Source: Clostridium brassicae (lineage in GTDB: Bacteria; Bacillota; Clostridia; Clostridiales; Clostridiaceae). Taken from it: DNA of 64,000 nucleotides. The position numbers were made by a program, and so were the translations under genes. The DNA is taken from positions 62,001 through 126,000 of the forward strand of contig NZ_JAPQFJ010000010.1 of the NCBI RefSeq assembly GCF_026738875.1. Reading direction: 5' to 3'. Below are positions 27,046-35,886 of this stretch, piece by piece. Numbering within the stretch: the first letter of the stretch is position 1; each line of letters starts with the position of its first letter. The notes beneath the pieces were generated by a model, which worked only from the letters and a program-made list of their open reading frames with translations, did no database searches and was not told the origin of the DNA.

Positions 27046-28626
27046 GTGAAAGAAAAAAATAAAAATGGAATATACAACACGTTATTTCATTGGCAAAATT
27101 TCAGATTTAAACTTGTTGTAGAAGGGGTTGTGATAGGACTTTTATCTGGGTTACTTGTAGTGGCTTATAGATATGCGGCAGAAAAATCAGGTGAACTTAC
27201 AAAAGAAATATACTTAAATGCAAAAGGAAATATAGGATATATAATTCTTATGTTTGTAGCATTAATGGTAATTGCTTATTTGGTAGGAAAAATGGTAAAA
27301 AGTGAACCTATGGCTAGTGGAAGTGGAATACCTCAAGTAGAAGGTGTACTCTTAAGAAAGCTAGAAATGAATTGGGTTAGTGTTGTAATTAAGAAATTTA
27401 TAGGTGGTGTTTTAGCTCTTGGTGCAGGTCTGTCAGTAGGACGAGAGGGGCCATCTGTTCAGATGGGAGCGGCTATAGGACAAGGATATAGCAGAATTTT
27501 CAAGAGAATAAAAGTAGAGGAAAAATTCTTAATTACAAGTGGTGCTAGTGCAGGGCTTGCAGCAGCTTTTAATGCTCCTTTAGCAGGGGTCATGTTTGCA
27601 TTAGAAGAGGTGCATAAGAATTTTTCACCTTTAGTATTAATATCGGCAATGTCTGCATCTCTTACAGCAGATTTTATATCAAAACAATTTTTTGGACTTA
27701 AGCCAGTGTTCTCATTTAGTAAAGTGACTGCATTACCACTTAAATATTACTTTTATTTAATAGTATTAGGAATCATAATAGGAATTTTTGGTGTTATATT
27801 TAACAATACAATAACTAAGACTCAAGATATATATAATAGTCAAAGATGGCTTCCTGCTGAATTTAGGCCAGTTGTTCCTTTTGTACTAGCAGGTATACTA
27901 GGTTTAACTTTACCTAATCTTCTTGGAGGAGGGCATAAACTTATAGAAGAATTAACTAAAAGTAATTTTACAATTCATATGCTTGTTATTATTTTGGTAA
28001 TTAAATTTTTGTTTACTATGATAAGTTATGGTTCGGGTGTACCAGGAGGAATATTTTTACCTCTATTAGTTATAGGAGCTCTAATAGGAGATATATATGG
28101 GGTAACTTTAACTAAGGCAATTAATTTAGATCCTAAATACGTTACAAATTTTATGATTTTGGCTATGGCAGGATATTTTACAGCAATTGTAAAATCACCC
28201 GTGACAGGAAGTATTTTGATTACAGAAATGACAGGTTCTTTTTCTCATTTGCTTTCATTAACTTTAGTATCAATTACAGCATACGTTGTAACTGATATTT
28301 TAAAATCCGGACCTATATATGAAATATTATTGGAAAGATTCTTAAAAAACAATAAAGAGGATGAATTTGTAGGAGATAGTAAAAGAAAAGTGCTTCTTGA
28401 AAGTGCAGTAATTGTTGGATCTATGGTAGAAGGTAAAAAAATAAGAGAATTAAAGTGGCCTGAGAAATGTTTATTGGTTGGTATTAAAAGAGGAAATAAA
28501 GAGTTAATCCCAAAAGGAAACACAACTATATATCCAGGCGATTATCTTATAGTGTTAGTTGAGGAGGATAAGGCTTCACAAATAAGAGATGTTATTGTTC
28601 AAATGTCAGGTCAATGCGTATTATAA
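27046..28626 (+). CDS. clcA: ClC-family chloride channel/transporter with TrkA-C domain
   Basis: The 526-residue protein carries the three anion-selectivity motifs GSGIPQVEG, GREGPSVQMGAAIGQG (with the gating Glu) and GVPGGIFLPLLVIGALIG, across about 12-14 membrane helices (to about 440). A C-terminal TrkA-C domain follows (about 450-520, with LIPKGNTTIYPGDYLIVLV). The family moves Cl- or F- or exchanges Cl- for H+. A ligand-gating role for TrkA-C is inferred. The start is GTG 27046, directly after GGGGGAAGAA; an upstream ATG (27022) would place this ribosome site inside the gene. Confidence 0.93.
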   Translation: MKEKNKNGIYNTLFHWQNFRFKLVVEGVVIGLLSGLLVVAYRYAAEKSGELTKEIYLNAKGNIGYIILMFVALMVIAYLVGKMVKSEPMASGSGIPQVEGVLLRKLEMNWVSVVIKKFIGGVLALGAGLSVGREGPSVQMGAAIGQGYSRIFKRIKVEEKFLITSGASAGLAAAFNAPLAGVMFALEEVHKNFSPLVLISAMSASLTADFISKQFFGLKPVFSFSKVTALPLKYYFYLIVLGIIIGIFGVIFNNTITKTQDIYNSQRWLPAEFRPVVPFVLAGILGLTLPNLLGGGHKLIEELTKSNFTIHMLVIILVIKFLFTMISYGSGVPGGIFLPLLVIGALIGDIYGVTLTKAINLDPKYVTNFMILAMAGYFTAIVKSPVTGSILITEMTGSFSHLLSLTLVSITAYVVTDILKSGPIYEILLERFLKNNKEDEFVGDSKRKVLLESAVIVGSMVEGKKIRELKWPEKCLLVGIKRGNKELIPKGNTTIYPGDYLIVLVEEDKASQIRDVIVQMSGQCVL

Positions 28627-28758
28627 CAAGAGATTAAGAGGAATAAAAGTAAGGATTGAAAAATATTATTATAACAGAAGTAAAATTAAAGATGTGGGAT
28701 TCAATTAGTTGATAGTGCATATAATTGAATATAATTAATGTTATATGGGGGAAAGAAA

Positions 28759-29121
28759 ATGGGAGAGAGATATAGTAAAAGTGATACTGTAAAAGGAGTT
28801 ATTGCAGTTGTAAGCTTATTATCTATACCTGTTTTGGTTGTAAGAGATAGAATAAAAAGAATAAGATTAGAGGAAGAAGAAAAGAAAACTATAGATAGGA
28901 TAGTCACAAATACTGTGGATTTGGAAAAAAATTTAACTAATGATAAGGCAGAAAGATATATAGAATTTATTAGAAAAATAAGTATTCCTAATAAGATGGT
29001 GTGTAAAAATATTATACTTAATGGATATGATATAGTTAAATCTAATTCTAATATAGATGAGAAGCTAAAAAATCAGCTTAGAATTATTTTAGAAGCAAAA
29101 GGATTTAATATAATATATTAA
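28759..29121 (+). CDS. hypothetical protein, one N-terminal membrane segment
   Basis: The 120-residue protein has one hydrophobic segment (about 10-28), then a very charged helix (DRIKRIRLEEEEKKTIDRI) and a mixed helical tail. ATG 28759 follows GGGGGAAAG and is preferred over the ATG seven codons upstream. It is 132 bases after clcA on the same strand, so cotranscription is possible. I do not recognise a family. Confidence 0.65.
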   Translation: MGERYSKSDTVKGVIAVVSLLSIPVLVVRDRIKRIRLEEEEKKTIDRIVTNTVDLEKNLTNDKAERYIEFIRKISIPNKMVCKNIILNGYDIVKSNSNIDEKLKNQLRIILEAKGFNIIY

Positions 29122-29204
29122 ATTAATAATATACTTTGAAATTATGGATATAGGTTTTAGAGATATAAAAGTTTAATATGGGTATAACAAAAACTAAATA
29201 TCAC

Positions 29205-29233
29205 TTGCATGGTGAATAAAATAGTGGTACAAT
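29205..29233 (+). promoter_or_regulatory. promoter of the uracil permease leader
   Basis: TTGCAT (29205-29210) and TACAAT (29228-29233) are separated by 17 bases. Transcription from about 29240 would begin just before the first PyrR-type element. Confidence 0.75.
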
Positions 29234-29250
29234 TATTAAAAGTAAGAAAT

Positions 29251-29360
29251 AATCTTTAAATACAGTCCAGAGAGGCTGACAAGATTCATAGTTAGAGTTA
29301 TGAGTATGAGTATTTTTGAGATAACTATAGCTTCTTGTCAGCGAACAAGAAGCTTTTTTA
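29251..29360 (+). ncRNA. PyrR-type attenuator 1 (transcriptional)
   Basis: The PyrR-binding loop GTCCAGAGAGGCTGACAAG sits in a hairpin closed by AATCTT/AAGATT (29251-29286). A competing antiterminator (ATAGTTA with TAACTAT) and a terminator (AGCTTCTTGT/ACAAGAAGCT plus T run, 29329-29359) follow. This is the standard layout of pyr attenuation: PyrR with UMP stabilises the first hairpin and transcription stops. Confidence 0.9.
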
Positions 29361-29392
29361 TTACGAAAAATTATGAAGTAATATAATAGTTG

Positions 29393-29471
29393 CTTTTTAA
29401 TTCGGTCCTGAGAGGCTGAAAAGAGGAGAATAGTAGCTTTCTCCTTAGATTAAAAATAAGGAGGTTTTTTT
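29393..29471 (+). ncRNA. PyrR-type leader element 2, hairpin covers the ribosome site
   Basis: A second binding loop, GGTCCTGAGAGGCTGAAAAG, is closed by CTTTT/AAAAG. Downstream, CTCCTTA (29441-29447) pairs with TAAGGAG (29457-29463), which is the Shine-Dalgarno of uraA, seven bases before its ATG. A competing stem (GGAGAA with TTCTCC) would free it. The hairpin is followed by seven T residues, so it may act on both transcription and translation. Confidence 0.8.
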
Positions 29472-30737
29472 ATGTCAGAAAACATATTATCAAAGGGAAA
29501 TGTAGAGGTAAAAGAAAGCTCAAGTGCATTACAAAATGCTAAAAAAATGATTTTAGCACTTCAACATTTAATAGCTATGTTTGGAGCGACAGTATTAGTT
29601 CCAATCCTTACAGGGTTTGATCCATCAGTAGCACTTTTATCAGCAGGTATGGGAACATTGATATTTCACTTTGTAACGAAAAGAAAAGTCCCAGTGTTTT
29701 TAGGTTCGTCTTTTGCATTTATAGGAGGAATACTTACTGTTAAACAAAATTATAATGGAGATTTAGCTTATGCTCAAGGTGGAATAATAGTAGCAGGTTT
29801 TATATATGTAACTATGTCTTTATTAATAAAGAAAATAGGTGTTGAAAACATTAAGAAATATCTTCCAAATCAAGTAGTTGGACCAATGATAATAGTAATA
29901 GGATTAAATTTAATACCAGTAGCTGTTGATATGGCTTCTAACAACTTTTTAATAGCAGCTATAACATTATGTACAGCATTAACTATAACTTTTAAAGCAA
30001 AAGGATTTATAAAACAACTTTCAATTTTAATAGCAGTAGTAGTAGGATATTTAGCAGCATTTAAAGTAGGAATTGTAGATACAAGTGTGGTTAGTCAAGC
30101 TCCAATCTTTGCTATGCCAAACTTTACATTACCAAAATTCGATTTAGGGGCTATAGCAATAATTGCTCCAATAGTACTTGCAGTATTTATGGAACACATA
30201 GGAGATATAACTACTAATGGTGAAGTAGTTGGAAAGAATTTTATTGAAGATCCAGGTTTAAATAGAACTTTACTAGGTGATGGACTTGCGACATTATGTG
30301 CCGGATTTATAGGAGGACCTGCAAATACAACTTACGGAGAAAATACAGGAGTACTTGCAATAACTAAAAATTATAATCCACAAATATTAAGAATAGCGGC
30401 AGTATTTGCCATATTACTTGGATTTGTAGCTAAAGTAGGAAGATTACTAAGTACAATTCCAGCACCAGTTATGGGTGGAATAAGCATAATGCTTTTTAGT
30501 ATGATATCTTTTATAGGAGTAAAGACTTTAAGTAAAGGAAAAGTAGAATTTAATACAAAAAATTTATTAGTAATAGTTACTATAATAATAATAGGACTTG
30601 GAACAAGTTATGTAGAAAAATTCTTAGGAGTTTCAATTGGAATACCTGTAACTTCAACAGTTAAAATTACAGGATTAAGTCTTGCTGCGATAGTTGGGGT
30701 TTTATTAAACGCAGTATTAAATAGAAAAACAGTATAA
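29472..30737 (+). CDS. uraA: uracil permease
   Basis: The 421-residue nucleobase:cation symporter has about 12-14 membrane segments. Family features include LQHLIAMFGATVLVPILTGFDPS (N-terminal signature), GSSFAFIGG, the substrate-binding PIVLAVFMEHIGDITT and the C-terminal GPANTTYGENTGVLAITKNY. It imports uracil with H+. Two PyrR-type elements precede it, in agreement with pyrimidine control. The N-terminal about 20 residues (SENILSKGNVEVKESS) are a hydrophilic extension. The gene is monocistronic, with a strong terminator just after the stop. Confidence 0.95.
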   Translation: MSENILSKGNVEVKESSSALQNAKKMILALQHLIAMFGATVLVPILTGFDPSVALLSAGMGTLIFHFVTKRKVPVFLGSSFAFIGGILTVKQNYNGDLAYAQGGIIVAGFIYVTMSLLIKKIGVENIKKYLPNQVVGPMIIVIGLNLIPVAVDMASNNFLIAAITLCTALTITFKAKGFIKQLSILIAVVVGYLAAFKVGIVDTSVVSQAPIFAMPNFTLPKFDLGAIAIIAPIVLAVFMEHIGDITTNGEVVGKNFIEDPGLNRTLLGDGLATLCAGFIGGPANTTYGENTGVLAITKNYNPQILRIAAVFAILLGFVAKVGRLLSTIPAPVMGGISIMLFSMISFIGVKTLSKGKVEFNTKNLLVIVTIIIIGLGTSYVEKFLGVSIGIPVTSTVKITGLSLAAIVGVLLNAVLNRKTV

Positions 30738-30738
30738 C

Positions 30739-30768
30739 AAAAAATGTTGCGGTAACGCAACATTTTTT
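30739..30768 (+). terminator. terminator of uraA
   Basis: Stem AAAAAATGTTGCG/CGCAACATTTTTT with a 4-base loop, right after the stop codon. Confidence 0.95.
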
Positions 30769-30857
30769 CTATTTTAAACAACTAATAAATTAAAAAATTT
30801 GGGTAAAAATAAATTATGATTAAATATGTATAAATAATATTATTTGAGGTGATAAAC

Positions 30858-31118
30858 ATGAAAAAAATAGCTATTGAAGATAGTTTAACTAATGTTGAGA
30901 GTTATCTTAAAAATGCTGGATACGAAGTAAAGAAAATCGATGAAAAAATGAAAGGTAATCCTGCTTGTTTAAATGAATATGATGCTGTAGTATTAAATGA
31001 TTTAAGCAGAAATATGATGGGGTTTGAGGATGCTGTTACATCTGTTCCAACTATTGATGCTGTGGGGATGACTGCTGAACAAGTTAAAAATATTATTGAA
31101 AGCACAGCTACAAAGTAG
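30858..31118 (+). CDS. YkuS family protein (UPF0180)
   Basis: The 86-residue protein matches the small YkuS/UPF0180 family: MKKIAIEDSLTNVESYL at the start, YDAVVLNDLSRNMMGF in the middle and IDAVGMTAEQVKNIIE at the end. Such proteins are common in Firmicutes and have no established function. ATG 30858 follows GAGGTGAT; the GTG nine bases upstream overlaps that ribosome site. The gene is monocistronic between two terminators. Confidence 0.88.
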   Translation: MKKIAIEDSLTNVESYLKNAGYEVKKIDEKMKGNPACLNEYDAVVLNDLSRNMMGFEDAVTSVPTIDAVGMTAEQVKNIIESTATK

Positions 31119-31146
31119 AATATAATATCACTAAAATAATTAAAGA

Positions 31147-31203
31147 CAAAGAGTTTCAATAATTTAGGTCTTGATAATTTTATTAAAACTCTTTGTTTTT
31201 TTA
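31147..31203 (+). terminator. terminator after ykuS-like gene
   Basis: CAAAGAGTTT pairs with AAACTCTTTG across a longer AT-rich loop, followed by a run of T residues. Confidence 0.8.
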
Positions 31204-31262
31204 TTTTACTCTTTTACAGTTTATTTCTAAAATAAATTGCGGGGAGTGATGCTAGTTATTGC

Positions 31263-31787
31263 TTATTTAGAGGATGTAGTTTGTGTTACACAGTTCATTC
31301 TATTACCTCTACCTTGGCCTTGACCATTACCATTTCCTCTAGGAGCATTTAGTCTACCTTGTCCGCCAATGTTGTTTTCTGAGTTTTCTTTTATTGATTT
31401 TTTATATGATTCTCCTTCTTCTTTTGAAATTGTTCCTTTAGAAACGGCCTCATCAATTGCCTTATTTTTGCTTTCTATCATAGCTGATCTTAAATCGTCA
31501 TGTGTAAGTCCTTTTTCTTCTGCAAAATCGCTTAATGTCTTACCTTGTTCTCTAGCTTTATTAATATCTTCATCAGTAACTTTAAGCTTAGATTTAATTA
31601 CAGAGGTTGCAAAATCATATCCTCTTAATCCTGTTATACGTCTAAGTCCTATGCCACTAGAAATTGGTTTGTTATTATCTGAATTAGTGTTTTGTGATGG
31701 TGTAGTTGTAGTAGTGGCATAAGCAGTTGCTCCTACACCAATTAAAATAGATAAAACTGTACCTGCTAAAATATTTTTTCTTTTCAT
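31263..31787 (-). CDS. secreted protein with DUF2680-like region
   Basis: The 174-residue protein has a signal peptide (KRKNILAGTVLSILIGVGATAYA) and a Thr/Ser/Asn-rich linker. A helical region (about 65-140) with KLKVTDEDINKAREQGKT and SKGTISKEEGESYKKSI fits the DUF2680-type repeat found in clostridial exported proteins. The tail is rich in Gly, Asn, Gln and Arg (GNGNGQGQGRGNR). ATG 31787 is preceded by AGGAGG. Function is unknown; a cell-surface or spore-associated role is a guess. The gene is monocistronic and convergent with the ykuS-like gene. Confidence 0.75.
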   Translation of the reverse strand: MKRKNILAGTVLSILIGVGATAYATTTTTPSQNTNSDNNKPISSGIGLRRITGLRGYDFATSVIKSKLKVTDEDINKAREQGKTLSDFAEEKGLTHDDLRSAMIESKNKAIDEAVSKGTISKEEGESYKKSIKENSENNIGGQGRLNAPRGNGNGQGQGRGNRMNCVTQTTSSK

Positions 31788-32039
31788 AATTTTTACCTCC
31801 TACATATTCAAAATAAATGATTTGTTATGTTATGTTTTTATGATAAGATATAATTTTGATTAAAGTGTGTTATAATTGTGATGAATTTGTGAAAAGATTC
31901 AGTTATATAAATAATTTAGTATAAAAAATTAGTGATTTTTTTAAAGATAAACTTAATATAAAATTTAATTAAAACAATAATCCAAGAAAAATGATATAAT
32001 GTTTATTAGAGACTATAAAATTATTTAGAAGGTGAATGA

Positions 32040-32903
32040 ATGAATAAGATATCAAGAAATGATTTGTGTTGGTGTGGGAGTGGAAAGAAATATAAGTATT
32101 GCCATATGGATCAAGATAAAAAACTATCAGATTTAGAAGATAAGGGTTTAATAGCTCCTCCAATAGATATAATAAAAACACCAGAGCAAATTGAAGGGAT
32201 TAGAAAAAGTTGTGAGGTAACAAGAAAAGTTTTAGACATGGTATCTGAAAGGATAAAAGAGGGAATTACAACTGATGAAATTAATACTTGGGTTCATGAC
32301 TATACTTCGGAGTTAGGGGCAGTACCAGCACCATTAAATTATATGGGATACCCTAAAAGTGTTTGCATATCAATAAATGAAGTTGTTTGCCATGGGATTC
32401 CTGATTCTAGAGTTTTAAAGTCAGGGGATATAGTAAATGTTGACGTTACAAGTATTTTAAATGGATATTATGGTGACGCTAGTAGAATGTTTATAATAGG
32501 AGATGCTTCTGAAAAAGCTATAAAATTAGTAGAAACTGCAAGCAAATGTTTATATAAAGGTATCGAACAAGTTAAGCCTTTTGCTACTGTTGGAGATATT
32601 GGCTATGCTATTCAAACTTATGCTGAGGGTAAAGGGTATTCAGTTGTTCGTGAATACGGTGGACATGGAGTTGGAAATGAATTTCATGAAGAACCTTTTG
32701 TAGATCATTGTGGAAATAAAAACACAGGAATGATATTAGTTCCAGGAATGATTTTTACCATTGAACCAATGATAAATGAAGGCACTTATAAGTGTGAACT
32801 TCTTGATGATGGATGGACAGCGGTAACAGCGGATAGAAAGCTTACAGCTCAGTGGGAACATACTATATTAGTTACAGAAGATGGAGTTGAAATATTAACT
32901 TAA
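32040..32903 (+). CDS. map: methionine aminopeptidase with N-terminal SEC-C zinc motif
   Basis: The 287-residue type I enzyme is preceded by a SEC-C motif (NDLCWCGSGKKYKYCH, residues 6-21) that probably binds zinc and helps ribosome or protein association. The catalytic part has VCHGIPD, the metal ligands in VNVDVTSILNGYYGDASRMF (two Asp), GHGVGNEFHEEPF (His), TIEPM and the final Glu in TAQWEHTILVTEDG. It removes initiator Met from nascent proteins. ATG 32040 follows AGAAGGTG. A second, SEC-C-free map gene usually lies in the ribosomal protein cluster, which is not in this window. A 51-codon gene follows on the same strand. Confidence 0.95.
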   Translation: MNKISRNDLCWCGSGKKYKYCHMDQDKKLSDLEDKGLIAPPIDIIKTPEQIEGIRKSCEVTRKVLDMVSERIKEGITTDEINTWVHDYTSELGAVPAPLNYMGYPKSVCISINEVVCHGIPDSRVLKSGDIVNVDVTSILNGYYGDASRMFIIGDASEKAIKLVETASKCLYKGIEQVKPFATVGDIGYAIQTYAEGKGYSVVREYGGHGVGNEFHEEPFVDHCGNKNTGMILVPGMIFTIEPMINEGTYKCELLDDGWTAVTADRKLTAQWEHTILVTEDGVEILT

Positions 32904-32940
32904 TAATAGTGATAAAAATTTTATAGAGGGAGTTTTAAGA

Positions 32941-33096
32941 ATGTCACAAAAGAATATTGAAATGATGAAAAAGATAATAGAGGAAAAGAATAAAAAAAGT
33001 GCTAGCCAAAAAGGCGGAGGAAGACCTAGTAAAGTTATGGGATCTTCAAGAAAAGCTATTAGAAGCAATAATGGTGGTGGACTTTTTGATAAATAA
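32941..33096 (+). CDS. hypothetical small protein (51 aa)
   Basis: ATG 32941 follows AGAGGGAG. The product begins MSQKNIEMMKKIIEEKNKK and continues with a Gly/Ser/Lys-rich basic tail that includes GGGRPSKVMGSSRK and NNGGGLFDK. One amphipathic helix and a disordered tail are likely. It lies 37 bases after map and ends at a terminator, so it is in the map transcript. The conserved look (RPSKVMGSSRKAIRSNNGGGLF) suggests a real gene. I cannot assign a function. Confidence 0.7.
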   Translation: MSQKNIEMMKKIIEEKNKKSASQKGGGRPSKVMGSSRKAIRSNNGGGLFDK

Positions 33097-33126
33097 AAAA
33101 AATTGCGTTATCGCAATTTTTTTTTA
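33095..33126. terminator. bidirectional terminator
   Basis: Stem AATTGCG/CGCAATT with loop TTAT is flanked by A and T runs, between convergent genes. Confidence 0.92.
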
Positions 33127-33984
33127 TTAAAACAGTTTAATGTCATCATGTTTTTTAAATTCAATAAGAATATTTTCTACAATATCATGTTCTAAATTTC
33201 TAAAATTTCTAGATCTACAAATAAATCTTAAAGTTAAAATTATTTTTCCTTCATCAATAGAAGTGTAAACTGTATGAGAAAGATTTGAGTAATATATAGG
33301 ATGGGTTTTAGATGCTATTTCTAAAGAATCTTTAGCTTCTATTTCAATGTCTCCCAATTTTTTTTGAGCAATATCCATAATTAAACTTTTGGCTTTTTCC
33401 CAATTGCTATTATTAGTTAGTACTATATCAAGCTCATTCCATGTATATGGGAATGTATTTGTTTCATTTATTACGTCTGTTGAAATTAATTTTATATTTG
33501 GTATATATACAAGTCTTCCAGTACTTTGACCATAAGTTTTATTAGTTTGAGTGACTTCTATAATTGTGGTATAGAACCAATCTATTTCTAAAACATCCCC
33601 AGTGCTATCTCCAATATTTATTCTGTCGCCTACATCAAAGGGTTTACGAGAACTTATAATTATCCATCCAAGGAAATTAGATACTAAGTCTTTAAAAGCA
33701 AAGGCTAAACCAGCAGAAAATAAACCTAGAAAAGTGAGAATATCTTTAGATTCATATATCCATACAGGAATTATAATAATTATACAAATAACTTTGCTTG
33801 TTATAGAAATAACTTTTTTATACTTTATTGTTTTTTTTGATGTTAAATCAATTTTATCTATTAATTTAAATATATTTTTATTAATAAAATGAAAAATAAT
33901 AAATGTGATTAGAGTTATTATTAATTTAACTAAAATTCCCACAGATTTAAATTTTAATGCAAGGTTAAATAAAAAACTACTCAC
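33127..33984 (-). CDS. MscS-family small-conductance mechanosensitive channel
   Basis: The 285-residue protein has hydrophobic segments at about 15-35 and 55-75 and a pore helix at about 82-110 (LGLFSAGLAFAFKDLVSNFLG), which carries the Ala/Gly packing pattern of MscS TM3. It continues into the beta domain (PFDVGDRINIGDSTGDVLEI) and the C-terminal alpha-beta domain. It opens on membrane tension to release solutes. The product begins MSSFLFNLALKFK and starts at 33984. It is monocistronic. Confidence 0.92.
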   Translation of the reverse strand: MSSFLFNLALKFKSVGILVKLIITLITFIIFHFINKNIFKLIDKIDLTSKKTIKYKKVISITSKVICIIIIIPVWIYESKDILTFLGLFSAGLAFAFKDLVSNFLGWIIISSRKPFDVGDRINIGDSTGDVLEIDWFYTTIIEVTQTNKTYGQSTGRLVYIPNIKLISTDVINETNTFPYTWNELDIVLTNNSNWEKAKSLIMDIAQKKLGDIEIEAKDSLEIASKTHPIYYSNLSHTVYTSIDEGKIILTLRFICRSRNFRNLEHDIVENILIEFKKHDDIKLF

Positions 33985-34152
33985 TTTTCAATTATCCTTT
34001 CTATTTTTTAATCATTTTATGCCAATTCAAGCAATTTCTAAAACATAGATTTTTATATATTATATGCATATTTATTTTACTAAAATTAATTTTAGTTTCA
34101 TAGCACTTTATTCAATAGTTAAGAAAATTTTAATTATTTGCCTCATTAAATA

Positions 34153-34198
34153 AAAAAGCTACATCTATAAAACAAAAATGTAATAGATGTAGCTTTTT
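34153..34198. terminator. terminator of MATE gene
   Basis: A 16-base perfect stem (AAAAAGCTACATCTAT/ATAGATGTAGCTTTTT) with A and T runs lies just past the MATE stop codon on the minus strand. Confidence 0.9.
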
Positions 34199-34212
34199 AG
34201 TGAAATATAATA

Positions 34213-35574
34213 TTATTCAGAGCACTTTTCTAAGTAATTTAATTCTTTTATATCTTTATATAAGAAATAGCCAGTTATTAAAGCTGCAGCAATATCTGCA
34301 ATAGGCTGAGATAGCCAAAGTCCATCGAGCTTTAAAAATTTTGGTAAAATAATTATTATTGGTATTAAAATAATAACTTGTCTTAAAAAACTTAAAAATA
34401 TGGATATTTTTGCTTTCCCAATGGCTTGAAAGTAATTAGAGGATACTATCTGATATCCTACAATAGGTAAGACTAATAAGTCGATTCTAAGACCACGAGA
34501 TGTTAATTTTATAAGATCCATATCATTTTTACTAAATAAAGATATAAGAAGTTCAGGAAAAAGTTCTACTACTACATATCCAATTGAAGCAATAGTAACA
34601 CCAGATATTATAGCTAATTGCATAGCTTTTTTTACTCTTTTATAGGATTTAGCACCGTAATTATAGCCTAATATTGGTTGAACTCCTTGATTTATACCAA
34701 AAATAGGCATAAAAATAATCATAGATATACTTGATATTATACCCATAGCTGCAACAGCTATATCTCCACCATAAGTATATAATCCTTTGTTATATAATAC
34801 AGTTACTATACTAGCAGCTATTTGCATTGAAAAAGGAGAGAGTCCTATAGAAAATATATCAATGCAAGTTTTAAAATTTAAGTTTAGACAGGATTTTTTT
34901 ATTTTTAAAATACTTCCACTGTTTTTATTAGTAAAATAATAAATTACTAAGACTGTATTCACTGTTTCAGATATAACCGTAGCTATAGCTGCTCCTTGAA
35001 TGCCCATTTTAAAAACAAAGATAAATATAGGATCTAATACCATGTTTAAAAGGCCACCAACTATCATTGTTCGCATTGCTGTTCTAGGATTTCCTTCTGA
35101 ACGTATTATATTATTAATTCCAAAACCTATATTTTGGAATATAGCTCCAGCTAGAATAATTAGAATATATTCTTTGGCGTAAGGAAGACTTTCTGTACTA
35201 GCACCAAAGGTTTTTAGAATTGGATTTATAAATATAATACCTATAACACATACAATACCTGAAATCAATATATCTAGTATAACAGCTGTACCTAGAATAT
35301 TTTCAGCAGCTTTTTTATTGTTTTCTCCTAATTTTATAGAAATAAGAGTGGAGGCACCAATTCCTACAAGCATTCCAAAAGCCATTATTGTAGTGGAAAT
35401 TGGAAGAGTTATAGCAAGGCCAGCTAAAGCTGTTTGACCTACGCCTTGTCCAATGAAAATTCTATCCACTATATTATATAATGCATTAACCATCATACCT
35501 ACAATAGCAGGTATAGAGAATTTCCATAGTAATGTTGAGATTTTCGTATTGCCGAGTTCATTTGATTTACTCAT
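34213..35574 (-). CDS. MATE family efflux transporter
   Basis: The 453-residue protein has 12 predicted membrane helices in two related halves. MATE hallmarks are visible: WKFSIPAIVGMMVNALYNIVDRIFIG at the N-terminus, the GASTLISIKLGENNKKAA segment after the second helix, and PIFGINQGVQPILGYNYGAKSYKRV in the second half. MATE pumps export cationic drugs or metabolites using Na+ or H+. The substrate is unknown. The ATG at 35574 follows AAAGGAG and is preferred over the ATG six codons upstream, which lies before that site. Confidence 0.93.
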   Translation of the reverse strand: MSKSNELGNTKISTLLWKFSIPAIVGMMVNALYNIVDRIFIGQGVGQTALAGLAITLPISTTIMAFGMLVGIGASTLISIKLGENNKKAAENILGTAVILDILISGIVCVIGIIFINPILKTFGASTESLPYAKEYILIILAGAIFQNIGFGINNIIRSEGNPRTAMRTMIVGGLLNMVLDPIFIFVFKMGIQGAAIATVISETVNTVLVIYYFTNKNSGSILKIKKSCLNLNFKTCIDIFSIGLSPFSMQIAASIVTVLYNKGLYTYGGDIAVAAMGIISSISMIIFMPIFGINQGVQPILGYNYGAKSYKRVKKAMQLAIISGVTIASIGYVVVELFPELLISLFSKNDMDLIKLTSRGLRIDLLVLPIVGYQIVSSNYFQAIGKAKISIFLSFLRQVIILIPIIIILPKFLKLDGLWLSQPIADIAAALITGYFLYKDIKELNYLEKCSE

Positions 35575-35886
35575 AAGAATTTCTCCTTTCATCTAAAGTT
35601 ATAGTATAACAAAGCGTTAAACCATAATTATATCATAAATCTTAAAAAAAATCCATTATTGGAAATTGTATCATGTAAGTTATCTTTATAACTTCATGTA
35701 AAAGATTAAAAAACATATTTTACATATTAAGGTGAGTAAACAATTCATATAAAATTATCTTTATTAAAATAGAATGGGAGTTATTAATGATAGTTATGAG
35801 ATAAATTAAGGTTTGTTATTAGAATAAAATAAATATGAAAGGAAAATATAGTATTATAAAATCGCATAGAAAGGAGTTAAAAGTAG
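35575..35886. other. intergenic region, no feature seen
   Basis: About 310 AT-rich bases between the divergent MATE gene and a hypothetical gene. It must hold promoters for both, but I find no well-matched -35/-10 pair, palindrome or short gene. AAAGGAG near 35871 serves the next gene. Confidence 0.4.

Noticed and set aside
31369-31722. 117-codon plus-strand frame opposite the DUF2680-like gene
   Set aside because: It is the reverse of a gene with a clear signal peptide and ribosome site; the frame itself has neither.
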